A stretch of DNA of 64,000 bases from contig NZ_CP102247.1 in assembly GCF_024599655.1 (NCBI RefSeq), forward strand, positions 1,736,001 through 1,800,000. The letters are read 5' to 3'. This document shows positions 35,388 through 43,654 of this stretch, piece after piece. How positions within the stretch are numbered: the stretch's first letter is position 1; each line of letters opens with the position of its first letter. The position numbers and the translations under genes were made by a program. The notes under the pieces are model-generated. The model was not told the origin of the DNA, made no database searches, and worked only from the letters and a program-made list of their open reading frames with translations. The DNA comes from Enterobacter asburiae (lineage in GTDB: Bacteria > Pseudomonadota > Gammaproteobacteria > Enterobacterales > Enterobacteriaceae).

Positions 35388-36476
35388 ATGTTAAATAAAC
35401 ATATCTTTAGTTTAACATCACTACGTTTTTTTGCAGCAGTTGGCGTATTTCTGCATCATCTAGGCGTTCTTAATTCAGTTGACAATCCAATAATAAAATC
35501 TTTCGCAAGATATTTTTTTTCTGGCTATGCTGGAGTTACTTTTTTTTATATATTGTCCGGTTTTATAATATCGTATAGCTTCAGGAAACATAAAGCGGAT
35601 GGGTATTTTGATTCTAAGGATTTTATTTTCTTTAGAGTCGTTAGGATATTTCCTGTCCATTGGTTAACATTGTTGTTTTCTTTTTTTGTTTTTAGCCATT
35701 TCTCTAATTTTGACTTTTTGCACATCATTGCTCTTATTTTTAACTTTTTTTTGCTGCATGCATTTATTCCATTGGAAGATGTTTATTTTTCATTTAATCC
35801 AGTGAGTTGGAGTCTTTCTTGCGAACTTTTCTTTTATTGTAGCTTTGTATTTTTAGTAGTGTTAAAAACTCGTTTTTTACTAATTTTGTTAGCAATGATA
35901 CTAGTGCTTCAATTTTATTTCTTGATTCACCCACAAGACCTAGTATCTGATCACTGGCTGTTCTACATAAACCCTTTCTTTAGAATTAATGGATTCATTA
36001 TTGGTATGCTTTTATGTCGCATGCATGTTTCAAAAATGCCTGTATTGTCTGAAAGTATGTTTAGTTTCATGGAGATATTATCAGTTATTTTGTTAGGGTT
36101 GACGTTGTATCTTTCTACTAATTTTATTTCTGATATGAATTTACGCTATGATTTGCTATTTATACCCGCAATGGCATTTATGGTGTTTGTTTTTTCTTAT
36201 GACGGCGGGGTCATTTCTAAATTATTATCGCATCGTTGTTTTGTTCTTTTAGGAGAGGCATCATTCTCTTTTTATATGATTCATTTAATTGTCATAAGGG
36301 TTATTTTTAAAATAACAAATGACAATCATGCTGATGATATCTTAGCTATAATGTTGACGGCTTTAACTGCATTTATTTTGTCTGTTTTAGGATCTGTTAT
36401 TATATTTAAATTATTCGAGGTTCCTGTTAATAAAGCACTGCGAAATCGATGGTTAAAATTCAGATACAAAAAATAA
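35388..36476 (+). CDS. Membrane acyltransferase, OafA-like (acyltransferase family 3)
   Basis: This 362-residue polytopic protein belongs to the acyltransferase 3 family, whose members move acetyl groups across the inner membrane to O-antigen sugars. The family's conserved N-terminal His is in SLTSLRFFAAVGVFLHHLG; also visible are FYILSGFIIS, RVVRIFPVHWL and SWSLSCELFFY. It lacks the C-terminal SGNH domain found in some relatives. It is the last cassette gene before gnd. Three T8 runs (35513-35520, 35540-35547, 35745-35752) lie in the coding sequence. Confidence 0.85.
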   Translation: MLNKHIFSLTSLRFFAAVGVFLHHLGVLNSVDNPIIKSFARYFFSGYAGVTFFYILSGFIISYSFRKHKADGYFDSKDFIFFRVVRIFPVHWLTLLFSFFVFSHFSNFDFLHIIALIFNFFLLHAFIPLEDVYFSFNPVSWSLSCELFFYCSFVFLVVLKTRFLLILLAMILVLQFYFLIHPQDLVSDHWLFYINPFFRINGFIIGMLLCRMHVSKMPVLSESMFSFMEILSVILLGLTLYLSTNFISDMNLRYDLLFIPAMAFMVFVFSYDGGVISKLLSHRCFVLLGEASFSFYMIHLIVIRVIFKITNDNHADDILAIMLTALTAFILSVLGSVIIFKLFEVPVNKALRNRWLKFRYKK

Positions 36477-36585
36477 GGGTTTAGTGTCATCGCTATACTT
36501 TGTTCCCAAACTCACATCTTAACTGTATAATCACCATATCTCATATTTAGAAATTACAACTATTCACACCTGACAGGAGTATGTA
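36477..36585 (+). promoter_or_regulatory. gnd promoter region
   Basis: The 109-bp gap between the AT-rich cassette and gnd contains a perfect -10 hexamer TATAAT at 36526-36531 and a strong ribosome binding site GACAGGAG ahead of the gnd ATG. The nearest -35-like hexamer, TTGTTC at 36500-36505, has a long 20-base spacer, so the exact promoter is uncertain. Confidence 0.5.
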
Positions 36586-37992
36586 ATGTCCAAGCAACAG
36601 ATCGGCGTTGTCGGTATGGCAGTGATGGGGCGCAACCTGGCGCTCAACATCGAAAGCCGTGGTTATACCGTCTCCGTTTTCAACCGCTCCCGTGATAAGA
36701 CCGAAGAAGTGATTGCCGAGAATCCAGGCAAGAAACTGGTTCCTTTCTATACGGTGAAAGAGTTCGTTGAGTCTCTGGAAACGCCTCGTCGTATCCTGTT
36801 AATGGTGAAAGCGGGCGCAGGTACCGATGCAGCTATCGACTCCCTGAAGCCTTACCTCGAAAAAGGTGACATCATCATTGATGGCGGTAACACCTTCTTC
36901 CAGGATACCATTCGTCGTAACCGTGAGCTGTCCGCAGAAGGCTTCAACTTCATCGGTACCGGTGTTTCCGGTGGTGAAGAGGGCGCGCTGAAAGGCCCAT
37001 CCATCATGCCTGGCGGCCAGAAAGATGCATACGAACTGGTTGCACCTATCCTGACCAAAATCGCAGCCGTGGCTGAAGATGGTGAGCCTTGCGTAACCTA
37101 TATCGGTGCAGACGGTGCAGGTCACTATGTGAAAATGGTGCACAACGGTATCGAATACGGCGACATGCAGTTGATCGCTGAAGCTTATTCCCTGCTGAAA
37201 GGCGGTCTGAACCTCTCTAACGAAGAGCTGGCTGAAACCTTTACCGAGTGGAACAAAGGCGAGCTTAACAGCTACCTGATTGACATCACCAAAGATATCT
37301 TCACGAAAAAAGATGAAGAGGGTAAATACCTGGTTGATGTGATTCTGGATGAAGCAGCGAACAAAGGTACCGGTAAATGGACCAGCCAGAGCTCTCTGGA
37401 TCTGGGCGAACCGCTGTCTCTGATCACCGAATCCGTATTTGCGCGTTACATCTCTTCTCTGAAAGAGCAGCGCGTCGCGGCATCTAAAGTGCTGTCTGGC
37501 CCACAGGCCAAACCTGCTGGTGATAAAGCCGAATTCGTTGAAAAAGTGCGTCGTGCACTGTACCTGGGTAAAATCGTTTCTTACGCGCAGGGCTTCTCTC
37601 AGCTGCGTGCGGCGTCAGACGAGAACAACTGGGACCTGAACTACGGTGAAATCGCGAAGATCTTCCGCGCGGGTTGCATCATTCGTGCGCAGTTCCTGCA
37701 GAAAATCACCGATGCCTATGCTGAAAACGCCGGTATCGCCAACCTGCTTCTGGCACCGTACTTCAAGAAAATTGCGGATGAATATCAGCAGGCGCTGCGT
37801 GACGTGGTTGCCTACGCTGTTCAGAACGGTATCCCGGTTCCGACCTTCTCTGCAGCAGTCGCCTACTACGACAGCTACCGTGCGGCTGTTCTGCCTGCTA
37901 ACCTGATTCAGGCACAGCGTGACTACTTTGGTGCGCATACTTACAAACGTACCGATAAAGAAGGCGTGTTCCATACCGAATGGATGGAATAA
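36586..37992 (+). CDS. gnd: 6-phosphogluconate dehydrogenase (decarboxylating)
   Basis: Gnd oxidises and decarboxylates 6-phosphogluconate to ribulose-5-phosphate, making NADPH in the pentose phosphate pathway. The 468-residue protein has the NADP-binding GVVGMAVMGRNLALN, the substrate-binding SGGEEGALKGPSIMPGG and the catalytic KMVHNGIEYGDMQ motif. It marks the right flank of O-antigen loci and often hitchhikes in cassette exchange. Its composition returns to normal GC. A terminator follows. Confidence 0.97.
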   Translation: MSKQQIGVVGMAVMGRNLALNIESRGYTVSVFNRSRDKTEEVIAENPGKKLVPFYTVKEFVESLETPRRILLMVKAGAGTDAAIDSLKPYLEKGDIIIDGGNTFFQDTIRRNRELSAEGFNFIGTGVSGGEEGALKGPSIMPGGQKDAYELVAPILTKIAAVAEDGEPCVTYIGADGAGHYVKMVHNGIEYGDMQLIAEAYSLLKGGLNLSNEELAETFTEWNKGELNSYLIDITKDIFTKKDEEGKYLVDVILDEAANKGTGKWTSQSSLDLGEPLSLITESVFARYISSLKEQRVAASKVLSGPQAKPAGDKAEFVEKVRRALYLGKIVSYAQGFSQLRAASDENNWDLNYGEIAKIFRAGCIIRAQFLQKITDAYAENAGIANLLLAPYFKKIADEYQQALRDVVAYAVQNGIPVPTFSAAVAYYDSYRAAVLPANLIQAQRDYFGAHTYKRTDKEGVFHTEWME

Positions 37993-38013
37993 GTTAGCTT
38001 ACTCGCTTTAATC

Positions 38014-38043
38014 AAAACCCGGAGCCTGTCTCCGGGTTTTTTT
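38014..38043 (+). terminator. Rho-independent terminator after gnd
   Basis: AAACCCGGAG and CTCCGGGTTT pair around a short CCTGT loop, followed by a run of T residues. Confidence 0.9.
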
Positions 38044-38117
38044 ATGCAAAAAATGTCGCCTGTTATTCGAAGTAGTCTGAATCTCGGCCCGCTCGTAGTG
38101 ATTACTCCTGGTTTGCC

Positions 38118-38147
38118 TTGACAGTTCAGTTTGCCAGGAGGTACAAA
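38118..38147 (+). promoter_or_regulatory. ugd: Candidate ugd promoter
   Basis: A consensus -35 TTGACA (38118-38123) is followed after 18 bases by TACAAA (38142-38147), a fair -10. It lies about 70 bp upstream of ugd. I see no PmrA (CTTAAG repeat) or clear RcsAB box in the gnd-ugd gap. Confidence 0.5.
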
Positions 38148-38218
38148 GCCCAACAGTTATGTTTATCGCGATGGTCTGGCGGCCATCAGTACAGTTAACT
38201 CACAGAAGTCATTAGCGA

Positions 38219-39385
38219 ATGAAAATAACAATCTCCGGAACAGGGTATGTCGGTCTTTCTAACGGCATTTTGATTGCTCAGAATCATGAAGTGGTTGCGC
38301 TGGATATCGTGCAGGCCAAAGTGGATATGCTCAATCAGAAACAATCGCCGATTGTGGATAAAGAAATTCAGGACTATCTCAGCAATAAACCGCTGAATTT
38401 CCGCGCCACGACAGATAAAGAAGATGCATACCGCAATGCGGATTACGTCATCATTGCGACGCCTACTGACTACGATCCTAAAACCAACTACTTCAACACC
38501 TCAACTGTAGAAGCGGTGATCAAAGACGTTATCGCGATCAACCCTGATGCGGTGATGGTCATTAAGTCAACGATTCCTGTTGGTTTCACTAAATCCATCA
38601 AAGAGAAGTTTGGGATTGATAACATCTTCTTCTCGCCGGAGTTCCTGCGCGAGGGGAGAGCACTTTACGATAACCTGCATCCTTCGCGTATTGTTATTGG
38701 CGAACGCTCTGAGCGTGCTGAGCGCTTTGCCGCGCTGCTTCAGGAAGGGGCGCTTAAGAAAGATATTCAGGTGTTGTTTACCGACTCCACTGAAGCTGAG
38801 GCGATTAAGCTCTTCGCGAATACCTATCTGGCAATGCGAGTGGCTTATTTCAATGAGCTCGACAGTTACGCAGAGAGTCTTGGACTGAACACCCGTCAGA
38901 TTATTGAAGGGGTGTGTCTCGATCCGCGCATTGGTAATCACTACAACAACCCTTCATTTGGCTACGGTGGCTACTGTCTGCCAAAAGACACCAAGCAACT
39001 GCTGGCAAACTACCAGGCTGTGCCAAACAACCTGATATCGGCGATTGTTGATGCTAACCGTACACGTAAAGATTTTATCTCCGATTCCATCCTTGCGCGT
39101 CAACCGAAAGTCGTCGGTGTATACCGTCTGATCATGAAGAGTGGCTCCGATAACTTCCGCGCTTCTTCTATTCAGGGGATCATGAAGCGCATTAAGGCGA
39201 AAGGGGTTGAGGTTGTTATCTATGAGCCAGCCATGCCGGAGGATCAGTTCTTCAATTCACGGGTGATCCGCGATCTGGACGCATTTAAGAAAGAAGCCGA
39301 TGTCATCATTTCAAACCGCATGGCGGAAGAGTTGGCTGACGTGGCGGATAAAGTGTATACCCGCGATCTGTTTGGTAGTGATTAA
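38219..39385 (+). CDS. ugd: UDP-glucose 6-dehydrogenase
   Basis: Ugd oxidises UDP-glucose to UDP-glucuronate, used for colanic acid, for 4-amino-arabinose on lipid A, and (through uge) for UDP-galacturonate. The 388-residue protein has the NAD-binding GTGYVGLSNG motif, the catalytic Cys253 in FGYGGYCLPKDTKQL and a conserved FLREG stretch. It is the usual neighbour of gnd and wzz. A terminator follows, convergent with the - strand GNAT gene. Confidence 0.97.
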   Translation: MKITISGTGYVGLSNGILIAQNHEVVALDIVQAKVDMLNQKQSPIVDKEIQDYLSNKPLNFRATTDKEDAYRNADYVIIATPTDYDPKTNYFNTSTVEAVIKDVIAINPDAVMVIKSTIPVGFTKSIKEKFGIDNIFFSPEFLREGRALYDNLHPSRIVIGERSERAERFAALLQEGALKKDIQVLFTDSTEAEAIKLFANTYLAMRVAYFNELDSYAESLGLNTRQIIEGVCLDPRIGNHYNNPSFGYGGYCLPKDTKQLLANYQAVPNNLISAIVDANRTRKDFISDSILARQPKVVGVYRLIMKSGSDNFRASSIQGIMKRIKAKGVEVVIYEPAMPEDQFFNSRVIRDLDAFKKEADVIISNRMAEELADVADKVYTRDLFGSD

Positions 39386-39400
39386 TAAAAAATGTTCTTT

Positions 39401-39433
39401 AAAAGGACAGACCGTAATGGTCTGTCCTTTTTT
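39401..39433 (+). terminator. Rho-independent terminator after ugd
   Basis: AAAAGGACAGACC pairs with GGTCTGTCCTTTT around GTAAT, followed by T residues. The A-rich left side could also serve the converging GNAT gene. Confidence 0.88.
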
Positions 39434-39463
39434 ATATTTGATGTTAATTGAGGAAAATGTCTT

Positions 39464-40018
39464 TTATTTAATTAAAATATGCTGAGGAAGGTATTTCTTA
39501 AATTTATTCATTGAGTCCTGAATACTGTCTTTCGAAATAGTGAAAAGAATATCATCTTCTGTTTCTTTTTGACGAACAGCACCGAAACGCTCGTGGAACC
39601 TAATGACAGAAAGATTACCTTTACGGACATCGAAGTGGGCGCGGGTAAAACCTAATTTCAACGCGTAGTAGTAGACTAAAAGCGCCGACTCAATTGCGAA
39701 ATGTGAAGGTGCATCCTCATGAATGACCCATGATCCCCAGCAGAAAGAATCTTGTTGCTGATCATAAATTCTTACCGTACCAAAAGGTATATCTTCGAGA
39801 TCGGTAATGATAAAGTAGGCTTGACCCTCACTTTTCAGATAACCTTCGATCCATTTTTCTTGTGCCTTAGTATCATCAGAGGTCGTGCTTATAAATCGAC
39901 CCTTTTTCTCATTCGTTCTCAGCGCAACAATGAAAGCTGCGTCATCGATTTTTACATTTCGAAGTTTAACAGAGCGACCTACGATAAGATCTGTCTGGTG
40001 AATTACTGGAATAGACAT
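39464..40018 (-). CDS. GNAT-family N-acetyltransferase, possibly for dTDP-amino sugar
   Basis: This 184-residue protein has the RimJ/RimL-like GNAT fold: LRNVKIDDAAF near the N-terminus, an acetyl-CoA-binding region around WGSWVIHEDAPSHFAIESALL, and HFDVRKGNLSVIRFHERFGA near the C-terminus. The ATG at 40018 is chosen because AAAAAGGA lies six bases upstream; the frame stays open to 40057. It lies 35 bases downstream of uge on the same strand. Its GC content looks lower than that of uge. FdtC-type enzymes are usually beta-helix proteins, but no such gene is present, so this gene may supply the N-acetyl step for dTDP-Fuc3N. Its substrate is unproven. Confidence 0.75.
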   Translation of the reverse strand: MSIPVIHQTDLIVGRSVKLRNVKIDDAAFIVALRTNEKKGRFISTTSDDTKAQEKWIEGYLKSEGQAYFIITDLEDIPFGTVRIYDQQQDSFCWGSWVIHEDAPSHFAIESALLVYYYALKLGFTRAHFDVRKGNLSVIRFHERFGAVRQKETEDDILFTISKDSIQDSMNKFKKYLPQHILIK

Positions 40019-40053
40019 AGCAGTTCCTTTTTGCGTAGACATATTGAATGTAT

Positions 40054-41058
40054 TCAAATTTTATAGAAACGTTTGTACCAGTCTACAAAGTTCTTCACCC
40101 CATCTTTAACCGAGGTTTGCGGTTTAAATCCGATCGCGTCATAAAGTGGCTGGGTATCGGCGCTGGTTTCCAGAACATCCCCGGCCTGGAGTGGCATCAT
40201 ATTTTTTTCCGCTTTTTTACCCAGGGCCTCTTCCAGAGCGGTGATGTAGCCCATCAGCTCTACTGGTGAACTGTTGCCGATGTTATAAACCCGATAAGGC
40301 GCTGAGCTGGTCGCAGGTGAGCCGGCCTCAACGGTCCAGTTTGGGTCTGACCGAGGAATAACATCCTGAAGGCGAATAATGGCTTCAGCGATATCATCAA
40401 TGTACGTAAAGTCGCGCTTCATCTTACCGTAGTTATAGACATCAATGCTTTTGCCCTCAATCATCGCCTTAGTAAACTTAAACAGGGCCATGTCCGGGCG
40501 TCCCCACGGACCGTACACGGTGAAGAAGCGCAGGCCGGTGGTCGGCAAGTTGTACAGATGCGAATAGGTGTGCGACATCAGCTCATTGGCTTTTTTGGTC
40601 GCAGCATAGAGTGAGACCGGGTGATCCACGGAATCATCGGTGGAGAAGGGCATCTTGCGGTTGAGGCCATATACGGAGCTGGATGAGGCATAAAGCAGAT
40701 GCTGAACGTTATTATGGCGGCAGCCTTCCAGCACGTTGAGATGGCCGATAAGGTTGGCATCCGCGTACGCGTGAGGGTTTTCCAGAGAGTAGCGTACACC
40801 CGCCTGGGCGGCCAGATGAATCACCCGATCAAACTTCTCACCAGCGAAAAGTGCGGCCATACCTTCGCGGTCGGCTAATTCCAGCTTGTGGAAGGTGAAA
40901 CGCTCAGATTTTAACAGTTCCAGGCGTGCCAGCTTCAGGTTGACATCGTAGTATTCATTGAGGTTATCGATACCAACAACCTGATGACCGGCCTCAAGGA
41001 GGCGTTTACTGACATTCGCACCGATAAAACCTGCGGCACCCGTGACTAAAAATTTCAT
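40054..41058 (-). CDS. uge: UDP-glucuronate 4-epimerase (Uge)
   Basis: Uge interconverts UDP-glucuronate and UDP-galacturonate. The 334-residue SDR protein (ATG at 41058, MKFLVTGAAGFIG) is very like Klebsiella Uge/Gla, which is needed for galacturonate in the LPS core and capsule. NAD-binding GAAGFIG, SSSSVYG and YAATKKANEL (YxxxK) are seen. The frame upstream to 41094 lacks support. It lies divergent from wzzB and just upstream of the GNAT gene, suggesting a two-gene operon. Ugd supplies its substrate. Confidence 0.93.
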   Translation of the reverse strand: MKFLVTGAAGFIGANVSKRLLEAGHQVVGIDNLNEYYDVNLKLARLELLKSERFTFHKLELADREGMAALFAGEKFDRVIHLAAQAGVRYSLENPHAYADANLIGHLNVLEGCRHNNVQHLLYASSSSVYGLNRKMPFSTDDSVDHPVSLYAATKKANELMSHTYSHLYNLPTTGLRFFTVYGPWGRPDMALFKFTKAMIEGKSIDVYNYGKMKRDFTYIDDIAEAIIRLQDVIPRSDPNWTVEAGSPATSSAPYRVYNIGNSSPVELMGYITALEEALGKKAEKNMMPLQAGDVLETSADTQPLYDAIGFKPQTSVKDGVKNFVDWYKRFYKI

Positions 41059-41250
41059 AGCTTCCCTCATAAAACCTATTCTTACAGATGCCATAGCGCA
41101 TCACATGGCGTCTATGATAGCGCGAAGGATGTAAGTTACATAACCCATCTTTCCGATATTACTCATCGGATTCTTATAGAAAAATCGCCAGTAATAGATA
41201 AACTATGCAAACAAAATTATGTTTGCCCTTTTTCATCTGTTAGGGATTGT

Positions 41251-42231
41251 ATGACACAAAACAACAATAGCCAGGTCAGCCGAAGCAATGACCCTGAGCA
41301 AATTGATTTATTTGATTTAGTACTGCAACTGTGGCGTGGAAAGTGGACGATAGCAGTCTTTGTTGTTGTTTTTATTGCCCTTGCTATTGGTTTTTTATCT
41401 ATTGTAAAGGAAAAATGGACGTCAAGTGCAATTATTGCACAACCTGATGCTGCTCAGATAGCCAGCTATTCTAATGCATTGAATATCCTCTACGGTACCG
41501 CAGCACCTTCAATGCTTGATAATCAAACACGTGCTATTGGTCGTTTTAACTCCTCATTCTCCGCGTTGTCGCAGGCGCTGGAAAATCAGTCAGTGCCTGA
41601 AAAACTTACCATTGAGCCCACGGTTAAAGGACAGCCGTTACCATTAAGCGTCTCCTATACCAGTACATCCGCAGAAGCCGCACAAAAGCAATTGGCGCAG
41701 TATATCCAGCAGGTCGATGAGCAAACGGCGAAAGAACTTGCCGTTGACCTTAAGGACAACATCAAGGAACAGATAAAAACCCTGAATGACTCCCTGCAAA
41801 ACCAGGAGAAGGTTGCTCAGGAGCAAAAAGATCTGCGTATCAAACAGATTGCTGAGGCACTCAAGAACGCTGAAGCAGCGAAAATAACCTCGCCGCAGGT
41901 CCAGCAAACCCAGGAGGTGACTCAGGAAACATTGTTCCTGCTGGGTAGCGAGGGGCTGAAATCGATGATTGACAATGAGGCTTCTCGTCCGCTGGTCTTC
42001 CCAACGGCCTATTACCAGACCAGGCGAAATCTGTTGGACATCCAGAATCTGAATGTAAACCCTGACACGATCCACGTTTACCGGTATGTCATGAAGCCGG
42101 AACTCCCAGTACATCGTGACAGTCCGAAAAAAGCGGTTGTTCTGATTCTTGCCGTGCTGCTGGGTGGTATTTTCGGTTCAGGTTTCGTGCTTGGCCGTAA
42201 CGCCTTACGCAACTACAAACCAAAAGCCTGA
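41251..42231 (+). CDS. wzzB: O-antigen chain-length regulator WzzB
   Basis: WzzB sets the modal length of LPS O-antigen made by Wzy. The 326-residue inner-membrane protein has two flanking membrane segments (about residues 30-52 and 295-315) around a periplasmic coiled-coil domain, with the proline-rich PELPVHRDSPKKAVVLILAVLLGG motif of PCP-1 proteins. An inverted repeat GCAAAC/GTTTGC (41207-41226) lies just upstream. Confidence 0.95.
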   Translation: MTQNNNSQVSRSNDPEQIDLFDLVLQLWRGKWTIAVFVVVFIALAIGFLSIVKEKWTSSAIIAQPDAAQIASYSNALNILYGTAAPSMLDNQTRAIGRFNSSFSALSQALENQSVPEKLTIEPTVKGQPLPLSVSYTSTSAEAAQKQLAQYIQQVDEQTAKELAVDLKDNIKEQIKTLNDSLQNQEKVAQEQKDLRIKQIAEALKNAEAAKITSPQVQQTQEVTQETLFLLGSEGLKSMIDNEASRPLVFPTAYYQTRRNLLDIQNLNVNPDTIHVYRYVMKPELPVHRDSPKKAVVLILAVLLGGIFGSGFVLGRNALRNYKPKA

Positions 42232-42244
42232 TTTGCAGATTAAA

Positions 42245-42274
42245 AAAAACCGGGGATATACCCCGGTTTTTTTT
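42245..42274. terminator. Bidirectional terminator between wzzB and hisI
   Basis: A-run, ACCGGGG, ATATA loop, CCCCGGT and T-run form a symmetrical hairpin that can stop transcription from both the wzzB side and the his operon side. Confidence 0.9.
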
Positions 42275-42884
42275 ATTTGTGACGCTTACGAAGATTCTCT
42301 ATCACCGCCGTCAAATCCAGCTCCTGATCCTGCAGCAGCACCAGCAGGTGATACATCAAATCAGACGCTTCATTCGTCAGTTCCTCGCGGTCATGCACCG
42401 TCGCGGCCAGCGCGGTCTCAACGCCTTCTTCTCCTACCTTCTGTGCGATACGCTTGGTTCCGCTGGCGTACAGCTTCGCGGTATAAGAACTCTCCGGATC
42501 CGCCGTTTTACGCTCTGCCAGCAGCTGTTCCAGTTGATACAGGAACAACCACTGGTGGCTCGTCTCACCGAAGCAGCTGCTGGTGCCCTTGTGGCAGGTC
42601 GGCCCGATCGGATTGACCAGCACCAGCAGGGTGTCGTTATCGCAGTCGGGCGCCATGCTGACCACATTGAGGAAATGGCCTGAGGTTTCCCCTTTGGTCC
42701 ACAGACGCTGTTTCGTGCGCGAGAAAAACGTCACTTTGCCGCTGTCGATCGTTTTTTCCAGCGCGTCCTGGTTCATATACCCCAGCATCAGCACTTCGCC
42801 TGAGACGGCATGCTGGACAACTACCGGCAGTAATCCGTCCGTTTTTTTCCAGTCCAGCTGCGCCTGTTGTTGCTCTGTTAACAT
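42273..42884 (-). CDS. hisI: HisI, phosphoribosyl-AMP cyclohydrolase / phosphoribosyl-ATP pyrophosphatase
   Basis: HisI (HisIE) carries out steps 2 and 3 of histidine synthesis. The 203-residue bifunctional protein has an N-terminal cyclohydrolase domain with metal-binding Asp and Cys residues (APDCDNDT, GPTCHKGTSSC) and a C-terminal pyrophosphohydrolase domain (KVGEEGVETALAA). It is the last his gene and overlaps hisF by seven bases. Confidence 0.97.
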   Translation of the reverse strand: MLTEQQQAQLDWKKTDGLLPVVVQHAVSGEVLMLGYMNQDALEKTIDSGKVTFFSRTKQRLWTKGETSGHFLNVVSMAPDCDNDTLLVLVNPIGPTCHKGTSSCFGETSHQWLFLYQLEQLLAERKTADPESSYTAKLYASGTKRIAQKVGEEGVETALAATVHDREELTNEASDLMYHLLVLLQDQELDLTAVIENLRKRHK

Positions 42885-43654
42885 ACCCTGATCTCCACGC
42901 CCTGGTCGGCCAGGTACGTTTTTAACTCACCAATATTAATAATCTGTTTGTGGAACACGGACGCGGCCAGCGCACCGTCCACGTTGGCATCGCGGAAGGC
43001 TTCGAGGAAGTGCTCCATGGTGCCCGCGCCGCCGGAGGCGATCAGCGGAACGTGGCAGACTGCACGGACTTTTTTCAGCTGCTCCAGATCGTAACCGTTA
43101 CGCACGCCGTCCTGGTTCATCATGTTGAGGACAATCTCGCCCGCGCCACGCTTCTGCACTTCCTGCACCCAGTCGAGCGTTTCCCACTGCGTCACGCGCG
43201 TGCGGCTTTCATCTCCCGTGTACTGGTTGACGTGGTACTTGCCCGTTGCGGCGTCATACCAGGTGTCGATCCCAACCACAATACACTGTACGCCAAAACG
43301 ATCGGCCAGGCGGGTGATCAGCTCCGGGTCGGCCAGGGCAGGGGAATTGATGGAAATCTTGTCGGCACCAAACGAGAGAATTTGGGCTGCGTCGTCTGCG
43401 GATTTAATCCCGCCCGCCACGCAGAACGGAATATCGATCACTTCCGCCACGCGCGCCACCCAGCTTTTGTCGACCACGCGGCCATCGCTGGAAGCGGTGA
43501 TATCATAAAAGACCAGCTCGTCTGCCCCTTCATCGGCATAGCGTTTTGCCAGCGGGACGATGTCGCCAATGATCTCGTGGTTGCGGAACTGCACGCCTTT
43601 CACGACCTGACCATCGCGTACGTCCAGGCAAGGGATTATCCGTTTTGCCAGCAT
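42878..43654 (-). CDS. hisF: HisF, imidazole glycerol phosphate synthase cyclase subunit
   Basis: HisF is a 258-residue (beta/alpha)8 barrel that condenses PRFAR with ammonia from HisH to form imidazole glycerol phosphate and AICAR. Catalytic Asp residues are in IIPCLDVRDG and GIDTWYD. It overlaps hisA by 19 bases and hisI by seven. Confidence 0.97.
   Translation of the reverse strand: MLAKRIIPCLDVRDGQVVKGVQFRNHEIIGDIVPLAKRYADEGADELVFYDITASSDGRVVDKSWVARVAEVIDIPFCVAGGIKSADDAAQILSFGADKISINSPALADPELITRLADRFGVQCIVVGIDTWYDAATGKYHVNQYTGDESRTRVTQWETLDWVQEVQKRGAGEIVLNMMNQDGVRNGYDLEQLKKVRAVCHVPLIASGGAGTMEHFLEAFRDANVDGALAASVFHKQIINIGELKTYLADQGVEIRVC

Noticed and set aside
38044..38218. PmrA or RcsAB box upstream of ugd
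   Set aside because: No CTTAAG repeat and no good RcsAB match was found in the gap, although ugd is controlled this way in relatives.
41207..41226. Inverted repeat GCAAAC/GTTTGC upstream of wzzB as an operator
   Set aside because: Too short and AT-rich to separate from chance; no known wzz regulator site (PmrA or RcsAB) matches it.
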